From Bacillota bacterium (GTDB lineage Bacteria > Bacillota > Sulfobacillia > Symbiobacteriales > ZC4RG38), in the NCBI GenBank assembly GCA_003242505.1, contig QGUP01000101.1:1-7085 (forward strand): a stretch of 7,085 nucleotides of DNA. The letters run 5' to 3'. Positions 1-6,133 of this stretch are shown in pieces. Each line of letters starts with the position of its first letter. Positions within the stretch are counted from its first letter, which is position 1. The position numbers were made by a program, and so were the translations under genes. Below the pieces are notes generated by a model that was given only the letters and a program-made list of their open reading frames with translations, was not told the DNA's origin and ran no database searches.

Positions 1-855
1 ACCGAGGCGGAACTGGCCGCCCTGATGGTGGGCCGGGCGGTCAGCCTCCAGGTGGAGAAGGGCCCCGCCAAGCCCGGGGAGCCGGTGCTGGAGGTCGAAG
101 GGCTGGAGTGCCTGGGACCCCGGGGACTGCCGGCCCTCAAGGGGGTCAGCCTCACCCTCCGGGCCGGGGAGATCCTGGGCATCGCCGGCGTGGACGGCAA
201 CGGGCAGACGGAACTGGTCGAGTGCCTGACGGGCCTCCGCCGGCCCACGGCGGGCCGGATCCGGCTCCGGGGCCAGGATATCACCCGGCTGCCGGTCCGC
301 AAGCGCTTCGAACTGGGCCTCGCCCACATCCCCGAGGACCGGCAGAAGCGGGGGCTGGTCCTGGACTTCACCGTGGCGGAGAACGCGATCCTGGGGCGCC
401 ACTACCGCTCCCCCTACTGCCGGCTGGGGGCGATGGCCTGGCAGCAGGTGACCGCCCACGCCCAGCGGCTGATCCGGGACTTTGACATCCGGCCGCCTCT
501 CCCCGGCACCCGGGCCGGCGCCCTTTCCGGGGGCAACCAGCAGAAGCTGATCGTCGCCCGGGAGATCGACAAGGAGCCGGTGGTGCTCATCGCCGCCCAG
601 CCCACCCGGGGGGTGGACGTCGGCGCGATCGAGGCGATCCACCGGCGGCTGGTGGCCGAGCGGGACCGGGGCCGGGCGGTGCTCCTGGTGAGCCTGGAAC
701 TGGACGAGATCCTCGCCCTCTCGGACCGCATCGCCGTCATGTACGAGGGCCGGATCGTCGCGGAGATGCCGGCGGAAGAGGCCACGGAAGAGACCCTGGG
801 GCTGCTGATGGCCGGCGGCAGCCGCAGCCGTGCGGAAGGGGGTGTGGCCCGATGA
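1..855 (+). CDS. Nucleoside/BMP-type ABC importer ATP-binding protein, 5'-truncated by window
   Basis: This is the last 284 residues of a two-domain ATPase of the RbsA/NupO (YufO) kind, usually about 500 residues. The frame is open from base 1, so the start lies outside the window. The first residues (TEAELAALMVGR) match the end of the first nucleotide-binding domain, and what follows is the second domain. It shows a degenerate P-loop (GVDGNGQTEL, bases 187-216), the signature LSGGNQQK (523-546), a Walker B region ending AAQPTRGVD in place of the usual acidic pair, and LVSLELDEI where the H-loop histidine would be. These deviations are normal for the second domain of this family, in which catalysis is asymmetric. 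It would power import of nucleosides or a related substrate through the two permeases encoded next. The stop overlaps the next start (ATGA), so translation is probably coupled. The family is confident; the substrate is inferred from similarity to NupOPQ. Confidence 0.95.
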   Translation, partial: TEAELAALMVGRAVSLQVEKGPAKPGEPVLEVEGLECLGPRGLPALKGVSLTLRAGEILGIAGVDGNGQTELVECLTGLRRPTAGRIRLRGQDITRLPVRKRFELGLAHIPEDRQKRGLVLDFTVAENAILGRHYRSPYCRLGAMAWQQVTAHAQRLIRDFDIRPPLPGTRAGALSGGNQQKLIVAREIDKEPVVLIAAQPTRGVDVGAIEAIHRRLVAERDRGRAVLLVSLELDEILALSDRIAVMYEGRIVAEMPAEEATEETLGLLMAGGSRSRAEGGVAR

Positions 856-1967
856 CGGGCACGGTCGAGACCCGGGACCCGGGCCGGTCCCCGGACCAGG
901 GGGGGCCCCAGGGGCGGAGCCGGCTGCGGGCACTGCTCATCGAAGCCCTGGTTCCCGTCATCGCGGTGGTGGTGGCGCTCCTCATCGGCCTGGCCTTCAT
1001 TGCCATCACCGGCCGGGACCCGGCAAGGGCCGCCCAGGCCCTGTGGGTCGCCAACTTCGGCTCCCGCCGGGCCATCGGTGAGGCCCTGGTCTCCGTCACC
1101 CCCCTGATCTTCACCGGCCTCAGCGTCGCCTTTGCCTTCCGGGCCGGGCTCTTCAACATCGGCGGCGAGGGGCAGTACATCGTAGCCCAGCTGGCGGCCG
1201 CGGTGGCGGGCTACGCCATCACCGGCCTGCCCGGGTGGCTCCACGTCACCGTGGCACTCTTGGCCGGCGCCCTGGCCGGCGGCCTCTGGGGAGCGATCCC
1301 GGGCCTCCTGAAGGCCTACCGGGGCGTCCACGAAGTGGTCAATACCATCATGATGAACTACATCGCGCTCTACCTCGCCAACTACCTCATTGCGTACTAC
1401 CTCAAGGCCCCCGGGGCCCTGCCGGTCACCCCGGAGATCCTGCCCACGGCCCGGCTGGCGCAGATCCTGCCGCCCTCCCGGCTCCACACCGGCCTCTTCC
1501 TCGCCCTGGCCGCGGCGGTGCTGGTCTACCTCTTCCTCTGGCATACCCGCTGGGGCTACGAGATCCGGGCGGTGGGCCACAACCCCCGGGCCGCGGAGTA
1601 CGCGGGGATCGACGTGCCCCGGAACCTGGCCCTGGCGATGCTGATCTCCGGCGCTCTGGCGGGCCTGGCCGGCACCGTCCAGGTCCTGGGGGTCCAGCGG
1701 GCCTTCTACGACCCGGTGGGCGGCTTTGTTGGCTACGGCTTTGACGGCATCGCCGTGGCCCTCCTGGGCCGGAACCACCCCGCCGGGGTGGTGCTGGCCG
1801 CCCTGCTCTTCGGCATCCTGGACCGGGCCGCCCCGACCATGCAGGCCATGGCCCAGGTGCCCAAGGCGACCATCTGGGTGGTTCAGGCCACCGTCATCCT
1901 CCTGGTGGCGGCGGACCAGATCATCCGCTCCCTCTTGAGCCGGCGGCGGGAGGTGGCGGCCCGATGA
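852..1967 (+). CDS. Nucleoside-type ABC transporter permease (NupP/YufP-like)
   Basis: This 371-residue integral membrane protein belongs to the BPD_transp_2 family (branched-chain amino acid, ribose and nucleoside permeases). After a polar, probably cytoplasmic N-tail (residues 1-26) it has about nine hydrophobic segments, roughly 31-53, 82-97, 108-126, 130-151, 165-185, 211-230, 256-282, 298-322 and 340-358. Family marks are FNIGGEGQ at 101-108, VHEVVNTIMMNY at 159-170, and RAVGHNPRAAEYAGI at 239-253, the last being the cytoplasmic loop expected to touch the ATPase. The start at 852 shares the ATGA with the preceding stop and has a purine-rich site (834-844) 7 bases upstream. It should pair with the following permease as a heterodimeric channel. 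B. subtilis YufP/NupP is the closest type I recognise; guanosine or purine nucleoside transport is likely, but the exact substrate cannot be read from sequence. Confidence 0.95.
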   Translation: MTGTVETRDPGRSPDQGGPQGRSRLRALLIEALVPVIAVVVALLIGLAFIAITGRDPARAAQALWVANFGSRRAIGEALVSVTPLIFTGLSVAFAFRAGLFNIGGEGQYIVAQLAAAVAGYAITGLPGWLHVTVALLAGALAGGLWGAIPGLLKAYRGVHEVVNTIMMNYIALYLANYLIAYYLKAPGALPVTPEILPTARLAQILPPSRLHTGLFLALAAAVLVYLFLWHTRWGYEIRAVGHNPRAAEYAGIDVPRNLALAMLISGALAGLAGTVQVLGVQRAFYDPVGGFVGYGFDGIAVALLGRNHPAGVVLAALLFGILDRAAPTMQAMAQVPKATIWVVQATVILLVAADQIIRSLLSRRREVAAR

Positions 1968-2836
1968 TCATCATCGAATCGACCCTCCGGTACGCGATGC
2001 CCCTTATTATCGCCGCCCTGGGCGGCATGTTCAGCGAACTCTCCGGCGTGGTCAACATCGCCCTGGAAGGGATCATGCTCCTGGGGTCCTTTACCGCTGT
2101 CGCGGTGGCCTATCTCACGGGCAGCCCCTACCTCGGGGTGCTGGCGGCCATGGTCGGCGGCGCAGCCCTGGCCTCGATCCACGCCGTGGTCAGCATCCGC
2201 TACAAGGCGAACCAGGTGGTCTCCGGCACCGCCATCAACATCCTCGCCTCGGGCGTCACCACCATGCTCGCCCGGGGGCTGTGGGCCGAAGGCGGCTCCC
2301 CGCCCATCCAGCGGATCCCGGACCTGACCTGGCCCTTCCGTATCTCGCCCTTTGTCCCCCTGGCCTTCCTGCTGGTGGCCCTCTGCCACTGGTTCGTCTA
2401 CTACACCCCCATGGGGCTGCGGCTCCGGGCGGTGGGGGAGCACCCGAAGGCGGCGGACACCGCCGGCATTTCCGTGGAGCGGATGCGGTACTTCGGTGTC
2501 CTCATGTCCGGCGTCTTCGCCGGCCTGGCCGGCGCGGGACTGTCGGTGGGCCTCCTCTCCGCCTTCGAGGAGGGGATGACCAACGGCCGGGGCTTCATCG
2601 CCTTGGCGGCCCTCATCTTCGGCAAGTGGACGCCGGTGGGCGCGTGCCTCGCGGCCCTGCTCTTCGGCGCCGCCACGGCCAGCCAGACCTTCATGCAGGC
2701 CCTGGGAATCCAGATCCCGGCCCAGTTCCTGCTGATGGCGCCCTACATCCTGACCATGCTCGCCCTGGCCGGGGTGGTGGGCCGGGCCACCCCGCCGGCC
2801 AGCGTCGGCATCCCCTACGAGAAGGGGGAGAGCTAG
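1964..2836 (+). CDS. Nucleoside-type ABC transporter permease (NupQ/YufQ-like)
   Basis: This second BPD_transp_2 permease has 290 residues and is a shorter paralogue of the one before it. Matching landmarks are NIALEGIMLLG at 31-41 (equivalent to FNIGGEGQ in the partner), a KANQVVSGTAIN segment at 81-92, RAVGEHPKAADTAGI at 155-169 (the ATPase-contacting loop) and a final hydrophobic bundle at about 211-273. Unlike its partner it begins directly in a membrane segment with almost no N-tail, which is usual for the NupQ type. The ATG at 1964 lies in an ATGA overlap with the upstream stop, and GGGAGGTG at 1948-1955 provides the ribosome binding site. It completes the importer: one ATPase and two permeases, with the lipoprotein gene expected beyond the left edge. 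A strong hairpin 29 bases past the stop closes the operon. Substrate assignment is inferred from family similarity. Confidence 0.95.
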   Translation: MIIIESTLRYAMPLIIAALGGMFSELSGVVNIALEGIMLLGSFTAVAVAYLTGSPYLGVLAAMVGGAALASIHAVVSIRYKANQVVSGTAINILASGVTTMLARGLWAEGGSPPIQRIPDLTWPFRISPFVPLAFLLVALCHWFVYYTPMGLRLRAVGEHPKAADTAGISVERMRYFGVLMSGVFAGLAGAGLSVGLLSAFEEGMTNGRGFIALAALIFGKWTPVGACLAALLFGAATASQTFMQALGIQIPAQFLLMAPYILTMLALAGVVGRATPPASVGIPYEKGES

Positions 2837-2865
2837 GCCAGGAATTCCGGTTCGCCGATGCGTTG

Positions 2866-2900
2866 AGGGGCCGTCCTCCCAGCCGGGGAGGACGGCCCCT
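2866..2900 (+). terminator. GC-rich hairpin terminator closing the ABC importer operon
   Basis: Bases 2866-2880 and 2886-2900 are perfect reverse complements (15 bp) around a 5-base loop (AGCCG), starting 29 bases after the last permease stop. The downstream tract is TCCCCTTGGG rather than a run of T, so it is a weak match to a classical intrinsic terminator. Position and stem strength still make transcription termination or 3' end protection the best reading. Confidence 0.8.
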
Positions 2901-3020
2901 TCCCCTTGGGTGTCCGCTGGATTCGGGGGCCAGGGTTGGGGAGGAGCGGAGGTCGCAATTAGCGAAAGAGTACCGCCCGATCCGACCGAATCCGCGGCCG
3001 GCCCCCCAGACCTGGGGCGG

Positions 3021-3092
3021 CGCAGGCCCGCCCCTGGCGGCGGCAGGCTGCCCCTGGCGCCCGTAGGCTGCGACCGTCCCAGGCTGAGACCG
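3021..3092. repeat. Short imperfect tandem repeats upstream of the DinB-fusion gene
   Basis: Two consecutive imperfect repeat pairs lie in the leader of the next gene. The first is GCAGGC-(CCG/TG)-CCCCTGGCG at 3022-3039 and 3043-3059. The second is (T/C)AGGCTG(C/A)GACCG at 3064-3076 and 3080-3092, with a 16-base spacing. Both contain AGGCTG or AGGCCC cores. They may be a slippage product in GC-rich DNA or a binding region; nothing more specific can be supported. The rest of the gap from 2901 to 3020 holds no gene, and I see no convincing promoter in it. Confidence 0.5.
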
Positions 3093-3115
3093 CGAGGAAA
3101 GGAGCCGAACTGCCC

Positions 3116-3826
3116 ATGGAACGAGTTCCGGTCTACCTCGAGGTAGGGCTCCACGCCTACGCCCTGTGCCACTGCCTCCGGTACCCGGGGGCCGGGTTCA
3201 AGGCCCCCACCTCCGCCGCGGCCCTCGCCCTGGCGCCCCGGTTCGTCCGGGAAGAGCGGGAGTGGCTCCGGCGGATGGGGGAGCCGGTGCCCGAGGGGCC
3301 TGTAGAGATCGAGGCACCGGAGCAGGTGGTCCTGGACGTGCCGGTCCACGAGGGGGACACGGAGGCGATCTTCGGCCCGGAACTCGAGCCCCTGACCCGG
3401 CCGGACCTGGAGTGGTACCTCCGGTACCTCCGCCACAGCCGGGAGGACCTGTGGGACCTGGCCCGCTCCCTCCCCGACGGGATCCTCCGGAGCCAGGTGC
3501 AGGCCGGCCGGCGGACGCCGATGGAGATCCTCCACCACATCGCCGACGCGGAGGTCTTCTACCTGGTCCGCCTGGAGCCGGAGACCGCGGACCTGCGGGG
3601 GATCTGGGAGCGGTCGATTCACCGGCACCGGCCGCCCCTGGAGCGGCTGCAGCGGGTGCGGGAGCACCTCCTGGAACGGCTCAGCCGGCTCACCGAGGAG
3701 GACTGCCGCCGGGTCGCCCGGCACGACCCCCACGGCGAGGTCTGGACCGCCCGGAAGGTGCTGCGCCGGGCCATCTGGCACGAGCGGTACCACACCCGGC
3801 AGCTGGAGCGGTTTCTCACCCTCTGA
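3116..3826 (+). CDS. DinB-family protein with HicB-like N-terminal domain
   Basis: This is a 236-residue soluble protein with two parts. Residues about 4-55 (VPVYLEVGLHAYALCHCL, then a region where HicB-like folds carry PGC...T.EEAL) resemble the small HicB/UPF0150 antitoxin fold. The linker holds the EAIFGPELEPLT motif (84-94). Residues about 96-236 form a DinB/YfiT-like four-helix bundle: EILHHIADAE at 137-146 supplies the first metal-ligand histidine (H140 or H141), and AIWHERYH at 219-226 supplies H222 and H226. DinB-fold proteins are metal-binding. Characterised relatives include thiol transferases (bacillithiol or mycothiol dependent), but no reaction can be assigned here. The ATG at 3116 follows AAAGGAG (3098-3104) at 11 bases. 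No partner toxin gene is adjacent, so this is not an obvious toxin-antitoxin pair. The last codons are duplicated just past the stop. DinB assignment is strong; the HicB-like call is moderate. Confidence 0.88.
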   Translation: MERVPVYLEVGLHAYALCHCLRYPGAGFKAPTSAAALALAPRFVREEREWLRRMGEPVPEGPVEIEAPEQVVLDVPVHEGDTEAIFGPELEPLTRPDLEWYLRYLRHSREDLWDLARSLPDGILRSQVQAGRRTPMEILHHIADAEVFYLVRLEPETADLRGIWERSIHRHRPPLERLQRVREHLLERLSRLTEEDCRRVARHDPHGEVWTARKVLRRAIWHERYHTRQLERFLTL

Positions 3827-3844
3827 GGCCGGTTCCTCACCCTC
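3809..3844 (+). repeat. In-phase tandem duplication spanning the DinB-gene stop codon
   Basis: CGGTTTCTCACCCTC (3809-3823) recurs as CGGTTCCTCACCCTC (3830-3844), with 14 of 15 bases identical. The spacing is exactly 21 bases, or seven codons. The first copy encodes the last residues of the protein (RFLTL) and is followed by TGA. The second copy lies just beyond the stop, in the same frame, and would again read RFLTL. Confidence 0.85.
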
Positions 3845-3905
3845 GCCGATCGGGGCATACTATCACCGCACAGCCGTCGCACCCGACGGCAACGGGAACC
3901 ACTCC

Positions 3906-3913
3906 AGGAGGTG
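3906..3913 (+). promoter_or_regulatory. Strong Shine-Dalgarno for the small orphan reading frame
   Basis: AGGAGGTG matches the 16S rRNA anti-Shine-Dalgarno at all eight bases. AGGAGG ends 7 bases before the ATG at 3919. It is the best ribosome binding site in the window and is the main reason to call the following small frame a gene. Confidence 0.75.
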
Positions 3914-3918
3914 GCACC

Positions 3919-4179
3919 ATGGCCGAGGAGAGGACGCCGTCCCCCACCGCCCGGGTGCTCCGGAAGGCCCGCACCGGGGAGTCCTGGTCACACGCCGCCC
4001 TTCAGGCGGCCTACCGGGCCGGGGGGAACGCCGGGGAGACCACCGGGGATTTCAGCACCACGTCCCCCGCCGCAGCCCCGAATCCGGACCCGGCCTGGTT
4101 TACCGCCCCGGCTGCGACCCAGCACCGGGCCCCGGGGGACCAGGCTCCCATGGGACCGGCGCCCGGGGGCTGGTGCTGA
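3919..4179 (+). CDS. Small orphan protein, function unknown
   Basis: This 86-residue frame starts at an ATG 7 bases after a perfect AGGAGG and ends at a TGA. I do not recognise the product. The first 35 residues are basic and probably helical (ARVLRKARTGESWSHAAL at 11-28, then QAAYRAGG at 29-36). The rest is rich in Ala, Pro, Gly and Thr, likely disordered, and ends PGGWC with a single C-terminal cysteine. There is no signal peptide, membrane segment or known motif. Codons are GC-ending as in the neighbours, though in DNA this GC-rich that is weak support. It lies 92 bases after the DinB-fusion gene on the same strand and could be co-transcribed with it. The ribosome binding site supports translation; the composition of the second half leaves room for a chance frame. 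Confidence 0.55.
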   Translation: MAEERTPSPTARVLRKARTGESWSHAALQAAYRAGGNAGETTGDFSTTSPAAAPNPDPAWFTAPAATQHRAPGDQAPMGPAPGGWC

Positions 4180-4204
4180 CCCCTGCGCGGCCGCCGTGGC
4201 GCTG

Positions 4205-4271
4205 CGCCGCTGCCGGGGTGCGGCCCCGCTGGCCCGGTGCCCATCGCCGCTGCTGCGGCCCTACGCCGCTG
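4205..4271. repeat. Low-complexity GC spacer with CGCCGCTG repeats
   Basis: CGCCGCTG occurs at 4205-4212, 4245-4252 and 4264-4271, within a stretch built almost wholly of G and C triplets (roughly 4185-4280) between the small orphan frame and the DUF378 gene. No start codon with a ribosome binding site opens a credible frame here. It looks like degenerate non-coding or decayed coding DNA. Confidence 0.5.
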
Positions 4272-4283
4272 GCGCCGTGCATG

Positions 4284-4366
4284 ATTCCCGTCACCGGAGT
4301 GCACAGTAACCGTTGGGAGTCTGTCTGAAAGCGCCATGCGAAGAGGGTGATCCCTGTGACGGGGAT
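4284..4366 (+). promoter_or_regulatory. Long-range inverted repeat covering the DUF378 start region
   Basis: ATTCCCGTCAC (4284-4294) is complementary over 11 bases, with one G-U pair, to GTGACGGGGAT (4356-4366). The loop between them is 61 bases. The 3' arm runs into the likely ATG (4365) and contains an alternative GTG (4356), while the purine-rich AGAGGGTGA (4342-4350) lies in the loop. If transcribed, pairing would bury the start codon. A competing small hairpin, AGGG-TGAT-CCCT (4344-4355), would cover the ribosome site instead. Regulation is an inference; the complementarity is seen directly. Confidence 0.4.
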
Positions 4367-4598
4367 GAGCGGCATGCAGCGGCTGGCCCTGGTCCTGGTC
4401 CTGATCGGCGCGATCAACTGGGGACTGATCGGCTTTTTCGGGTTTAACCTGGTGGACAACCTCTTCGGCACCCTGTCCCCCATCAGCCGGCTGATCTACG
4501 CCCTGGTGGGGCTGTCGGGGCTTTACTGCCTGTCCCTCCTCTTCATGCCGGCGGTGCCGGCAGGGGAGAGCCGGCGGGAAGGCGACCCGATGGGTTGA
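4365..4598 (+). CDS. DUF378 small membrane protein (YuzA-like)
   Basis: This 77-residue protein of the DUF378 family is of unknown function. The usual family length is about 60-80 residues, so it is complete. It has two membrane segments (about 5-26 and 41-61). Family marks are IGAINWGLIGFFGFNLV at 14-30, followed by LF and a loop, then SRLIYALVGLSGLYCLSLLF at 41-60. A charged tail (AGESRREGD) ends it. Starts in frame are GTG 4347, GTG 4356, ATG 4365 and ATG 4374. I chose 4365 because MSGMQRLALVL matches the usual MSTxQRIALVL beginning of such proteins; spacing from AGAGGGTGA would favour GTG 4356 instead. The gene stands alone, followed by a strong hairpin and convergent genes. The family call is firm; the exact start is not. 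Confidence 0.9.
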   Translation: MSGMQRLALVLVLIGAINWGLIGFFGFNLVDNLFGTLSPISRLIYALVGLSGLYCLSLLFMPAVPAGESRREGDPMG

Positions 4599-4627
4599 CC
4601 GGGCGGCCTCACCCGTCGCGGCCGCCA

Positions 4628-4674
4628 GATGCGCCCAGCGCCCGGGGCGGCAGGCCCCGGGCGCTGGGCGTATC
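4628..4674. terminator. Bidirectional hairpin between convergent genes
   Basis: Bases 4632-4647 and 4655-4670 are perfect reverse complements (16 bp) with a 7-base loop (CGGCAGG). The stem extends outward four more pairs (4628-4631 with 4671-4674, one of them G-U) to 20 pairs. It sits 29 bases after the DUF378 stop and 8 bases beyond the M20 peptidase stop on the other strand, so one structure can serve both genes. There is no T-run on either strand. Confidence 0.85.
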
Positions 4675-4682
4675 CGTCGTCA

Positions 4683-6074
4683 TCACCCCCGGGCCCCGGA
4701 TCCCAGGGCAGCAGCCAGCTTGTGCCAGTACCGGGCCAGGGTCCGGGTGGCGCCGTCGAACTGGGCCAGGTCCCAGTGCTCGTTGGGGGCGTGCTCGTTC
4801 TCCCCGGGCAGCCCGAAGCCCATCAGCACCGCGGGCAGCCCCAGGATGGTGGCAAAGCTCTCCACGATGGGGATGGAGCCGCCGCTCCGGATGGGCACCG
4901 GCTCCTTGCCGTAGGTCTCCCGGAGGGCGTCGAAGGCCGCTTGGACCGCGGGATGGTCCACCGGGGTGAGCACCGGCCGGCCCTTCCCCTTCTCCTTCCG
5001 CACCTCCAGGGTCACCCCCGGGGGCAGGTTCTTCCGGAGCTGGGCCGCCACCAGGTCGTAGATCTCGTCCGGGTCCTGGTCCGGCACCAGCCGGCAGGTG
5101 ATCTTGGCGTGGGCCTCCGCGGGCAGGACCGTCTTGGTCCCCTCGCCGGTGAAGCCGCCCCAGAGGCCGTTGATCTCCAGGGTCGGCCGGGCCCAGGTCT
5201 GCTCCAGGGGGGTATATCCGGCCTCGCCGAAGAGGGCCGGCGCGCCCACCTCCTCCCGGAAGGCCTCCGGGTCGAAGGGAAGCCGGGCCCAGGCCTCCCG
5301 CTCCTCGGGGCTGAGGGGCCGCACCTTGTCGTAGAAGCCCTCCACCAGGATCCGGCCGTCCGGGGACCGCAGGCTCGCCAGAAGCTGGACGAGGGCGTGG
5401 AGGGGGTTCTGGACCGCCCCGCCGTACACGCCGGAGTGGAGGTCCCGCCTGGGCCCCCGGAGGGTGAGCTCCAGGGCCACCAGGCCCCGGAGACCCACGG
5501 TCACCGCCGGGACGTCCGGGGCAAAGAAGGAGGTGTCGGAGATCACCACCACATCGGCCCGGAGGAGGTCCCGGTGCTGCTCCAAAAGCTCGGGCAGATG
5601 CCGGCTGCCGACCTCCTCTTCCCCCTCGATGAGGAACTTCAAGTTCACCGGCAGGCGGCCCTCGGTCCGGAGAAGGGCCTCCACCGCCTTCACCTGGGCG
5701 AAGACCTGCCCCTTGTCGTCCACCGCGCCCCGGGCGTAAATCTTCCCGTCCCGGATGCTGGGCTCGAAGGGCGGGGTCTCCCACAGGTGCAGGGGGTCTA
5801 CCGGCTGCACGTCGTAGTGGCCGTAGACCAGGGCCGTGGGCGCCCCGGGCTCGTGGAGCCACTCCGCGTATACCGCGGGGTGGCCCTGGGTGGGCAGGAC
5901 CCGGGCGTTCTCCAGCCCCGCCCGCTCCAGGGCCGCGGCCAGCCACTGGGCGGTGCGGACCATGTCCTCCTTGTGGGCGCTCAGGGCGCTGATGCTGGGA
6001 AACCGGAGGAACTCCTTCAGCTCCTCCAGGTGGGCCTCCCGGTGCTGGGTCAGGTAGGAGTCAACGTGCTGCAT
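4683..6074 (-). CDS. M20 family metallo-dipeptidase
   Basis: This 463-residue di-zinc peptidase belongs to the M20 (CPG2/carnosinase/PepV-like) family, which cleaves dipeptides or related amides in the cytoplasm. Expected metal ligands and catalytic residues are present: H86 and D88 in GHYDVQP (85-91), D119 bridging in GAVDDKG (116-122), the E153/E154 pair in EGEEEVGS (150-157), D180 in ISDTSFF and H428 in ENEHAPNE. The lid domain between them carries DLHSGVYGGAVQNP (211-224) with its conserved H213, and RSGGSIPI (396-403) is the typical substrate-binding turn of dipeptidases. Length is normal for the family, with no signal peptide. The ATG at 6074 is chosen because GGGAGGG lies 6 bases upstream and MQHVDSYL is where family similarity begins. 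It is last in a minus-strand set, 144 bases after the phosphoribosyltransferase gene. Its substrate is not predictable. Confidence 0.95.
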   Translation of the reverse strand: MQHVDSYLTQHREAHLEELKEFLRFPSISALSAHKEDMVRTAQWLAAALERAGLENARVLPTQGHPAVYAEWLHEPGAPTALVYGHYDVQPVDPLHLWETPPFEPSIRDGKIYARGAVDDKGQVFAQVKAVEALLRTEGRLPVNLKFLIEGEEEVGSRHLPELLEQHRDLLRADVVVISDTSFFAPDVPAVTVGLRGLVALELTLRGPRRDLHSGVYGGAVQNPLHALVQLLASLRSPDGRILVEGFYDKVRPLSPEEREAWARLPFDPEAFREEVGAPALFGEAGYTPLEQTWARPTLEINGLWGGFTGEGTKTVLPAEAHAKITCRLVPDQDPDEIYDLVAAQLRKNLPPGVTLEVRKEKGKGRPVLTPVDHPAVQAAFDALRETYGKEPVPIRSGGSIPIVESFATILGLPAVLMGFGLPGENEHAPNEHWDLAQFDGATRTLARYWHKLAAALGSGARG

Positions 6075-6080
6075 CCAGGT

Positions 6081-6087
6081 CCCTCCC
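6081..6087 (-). promoter_or_regulatory. Ribosome binding site fixing the M20 peptidase start
   Basis: On the minus strand GGGAGGG lies 6 bases before the ATG at 6074. The frame stays open upstream as far as a GTG at 6212. That extension (Arg, Pro and Gly rich, read through hairpins) has no family similarity, so this site decides the start. Confidence 0.75.
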
Positions 6088-6133
6088 GGTCTTTTCCACC
6101 CCATTTCTCCGGAGGAGGATGCGCCTCCTGCCG

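Noticed and set aside
541..720. Missing Walker B acidic pair and H-loop histidine as signs of a dead ATPase
   Set aside because: AAQPTRGVD and LVSLELDE are normal in the second domain of NupO-type ATPases; the active site is in the first domain, outside the window.
414..1778. Open frame of 454 codons on the - strand opposite the ATPase and first permease
   Set aside because: It is an antisense shadow of genes with firm motifs; its own product resembles no known family.
2910..3146. Small + strand open frame overlapping the DinB-fusion start
   Set aside because: There is no ribosome site, the product is low-complexity, and it overlaps the better-supported gene start in another frame.
1883..3793. 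Long open frame on the - strand (636 codons) across permease and DinB genes
   Set aside because: It crosses two genes and a terminator, has no family motif and no ribosome site, and has the composition typical of a frame opposite GC-rich coding DNA.
3919..4179. RiPP (modified peptide) precursor, from the AGG in the middle and the C-terminal GGWC
   Set aside because: No modification enzyme, dedicated exporter or leader motif is visible nearby; the resemblance is too slight.
4284..4366. A known riboswitch upstream of DUF378
   Set aside because: I compared the leader with the cores of cobalamin, glycine, c-di-AMP, ZTP and manganese riboswitches from memory and none matched. Only the inverted repeat is supported.
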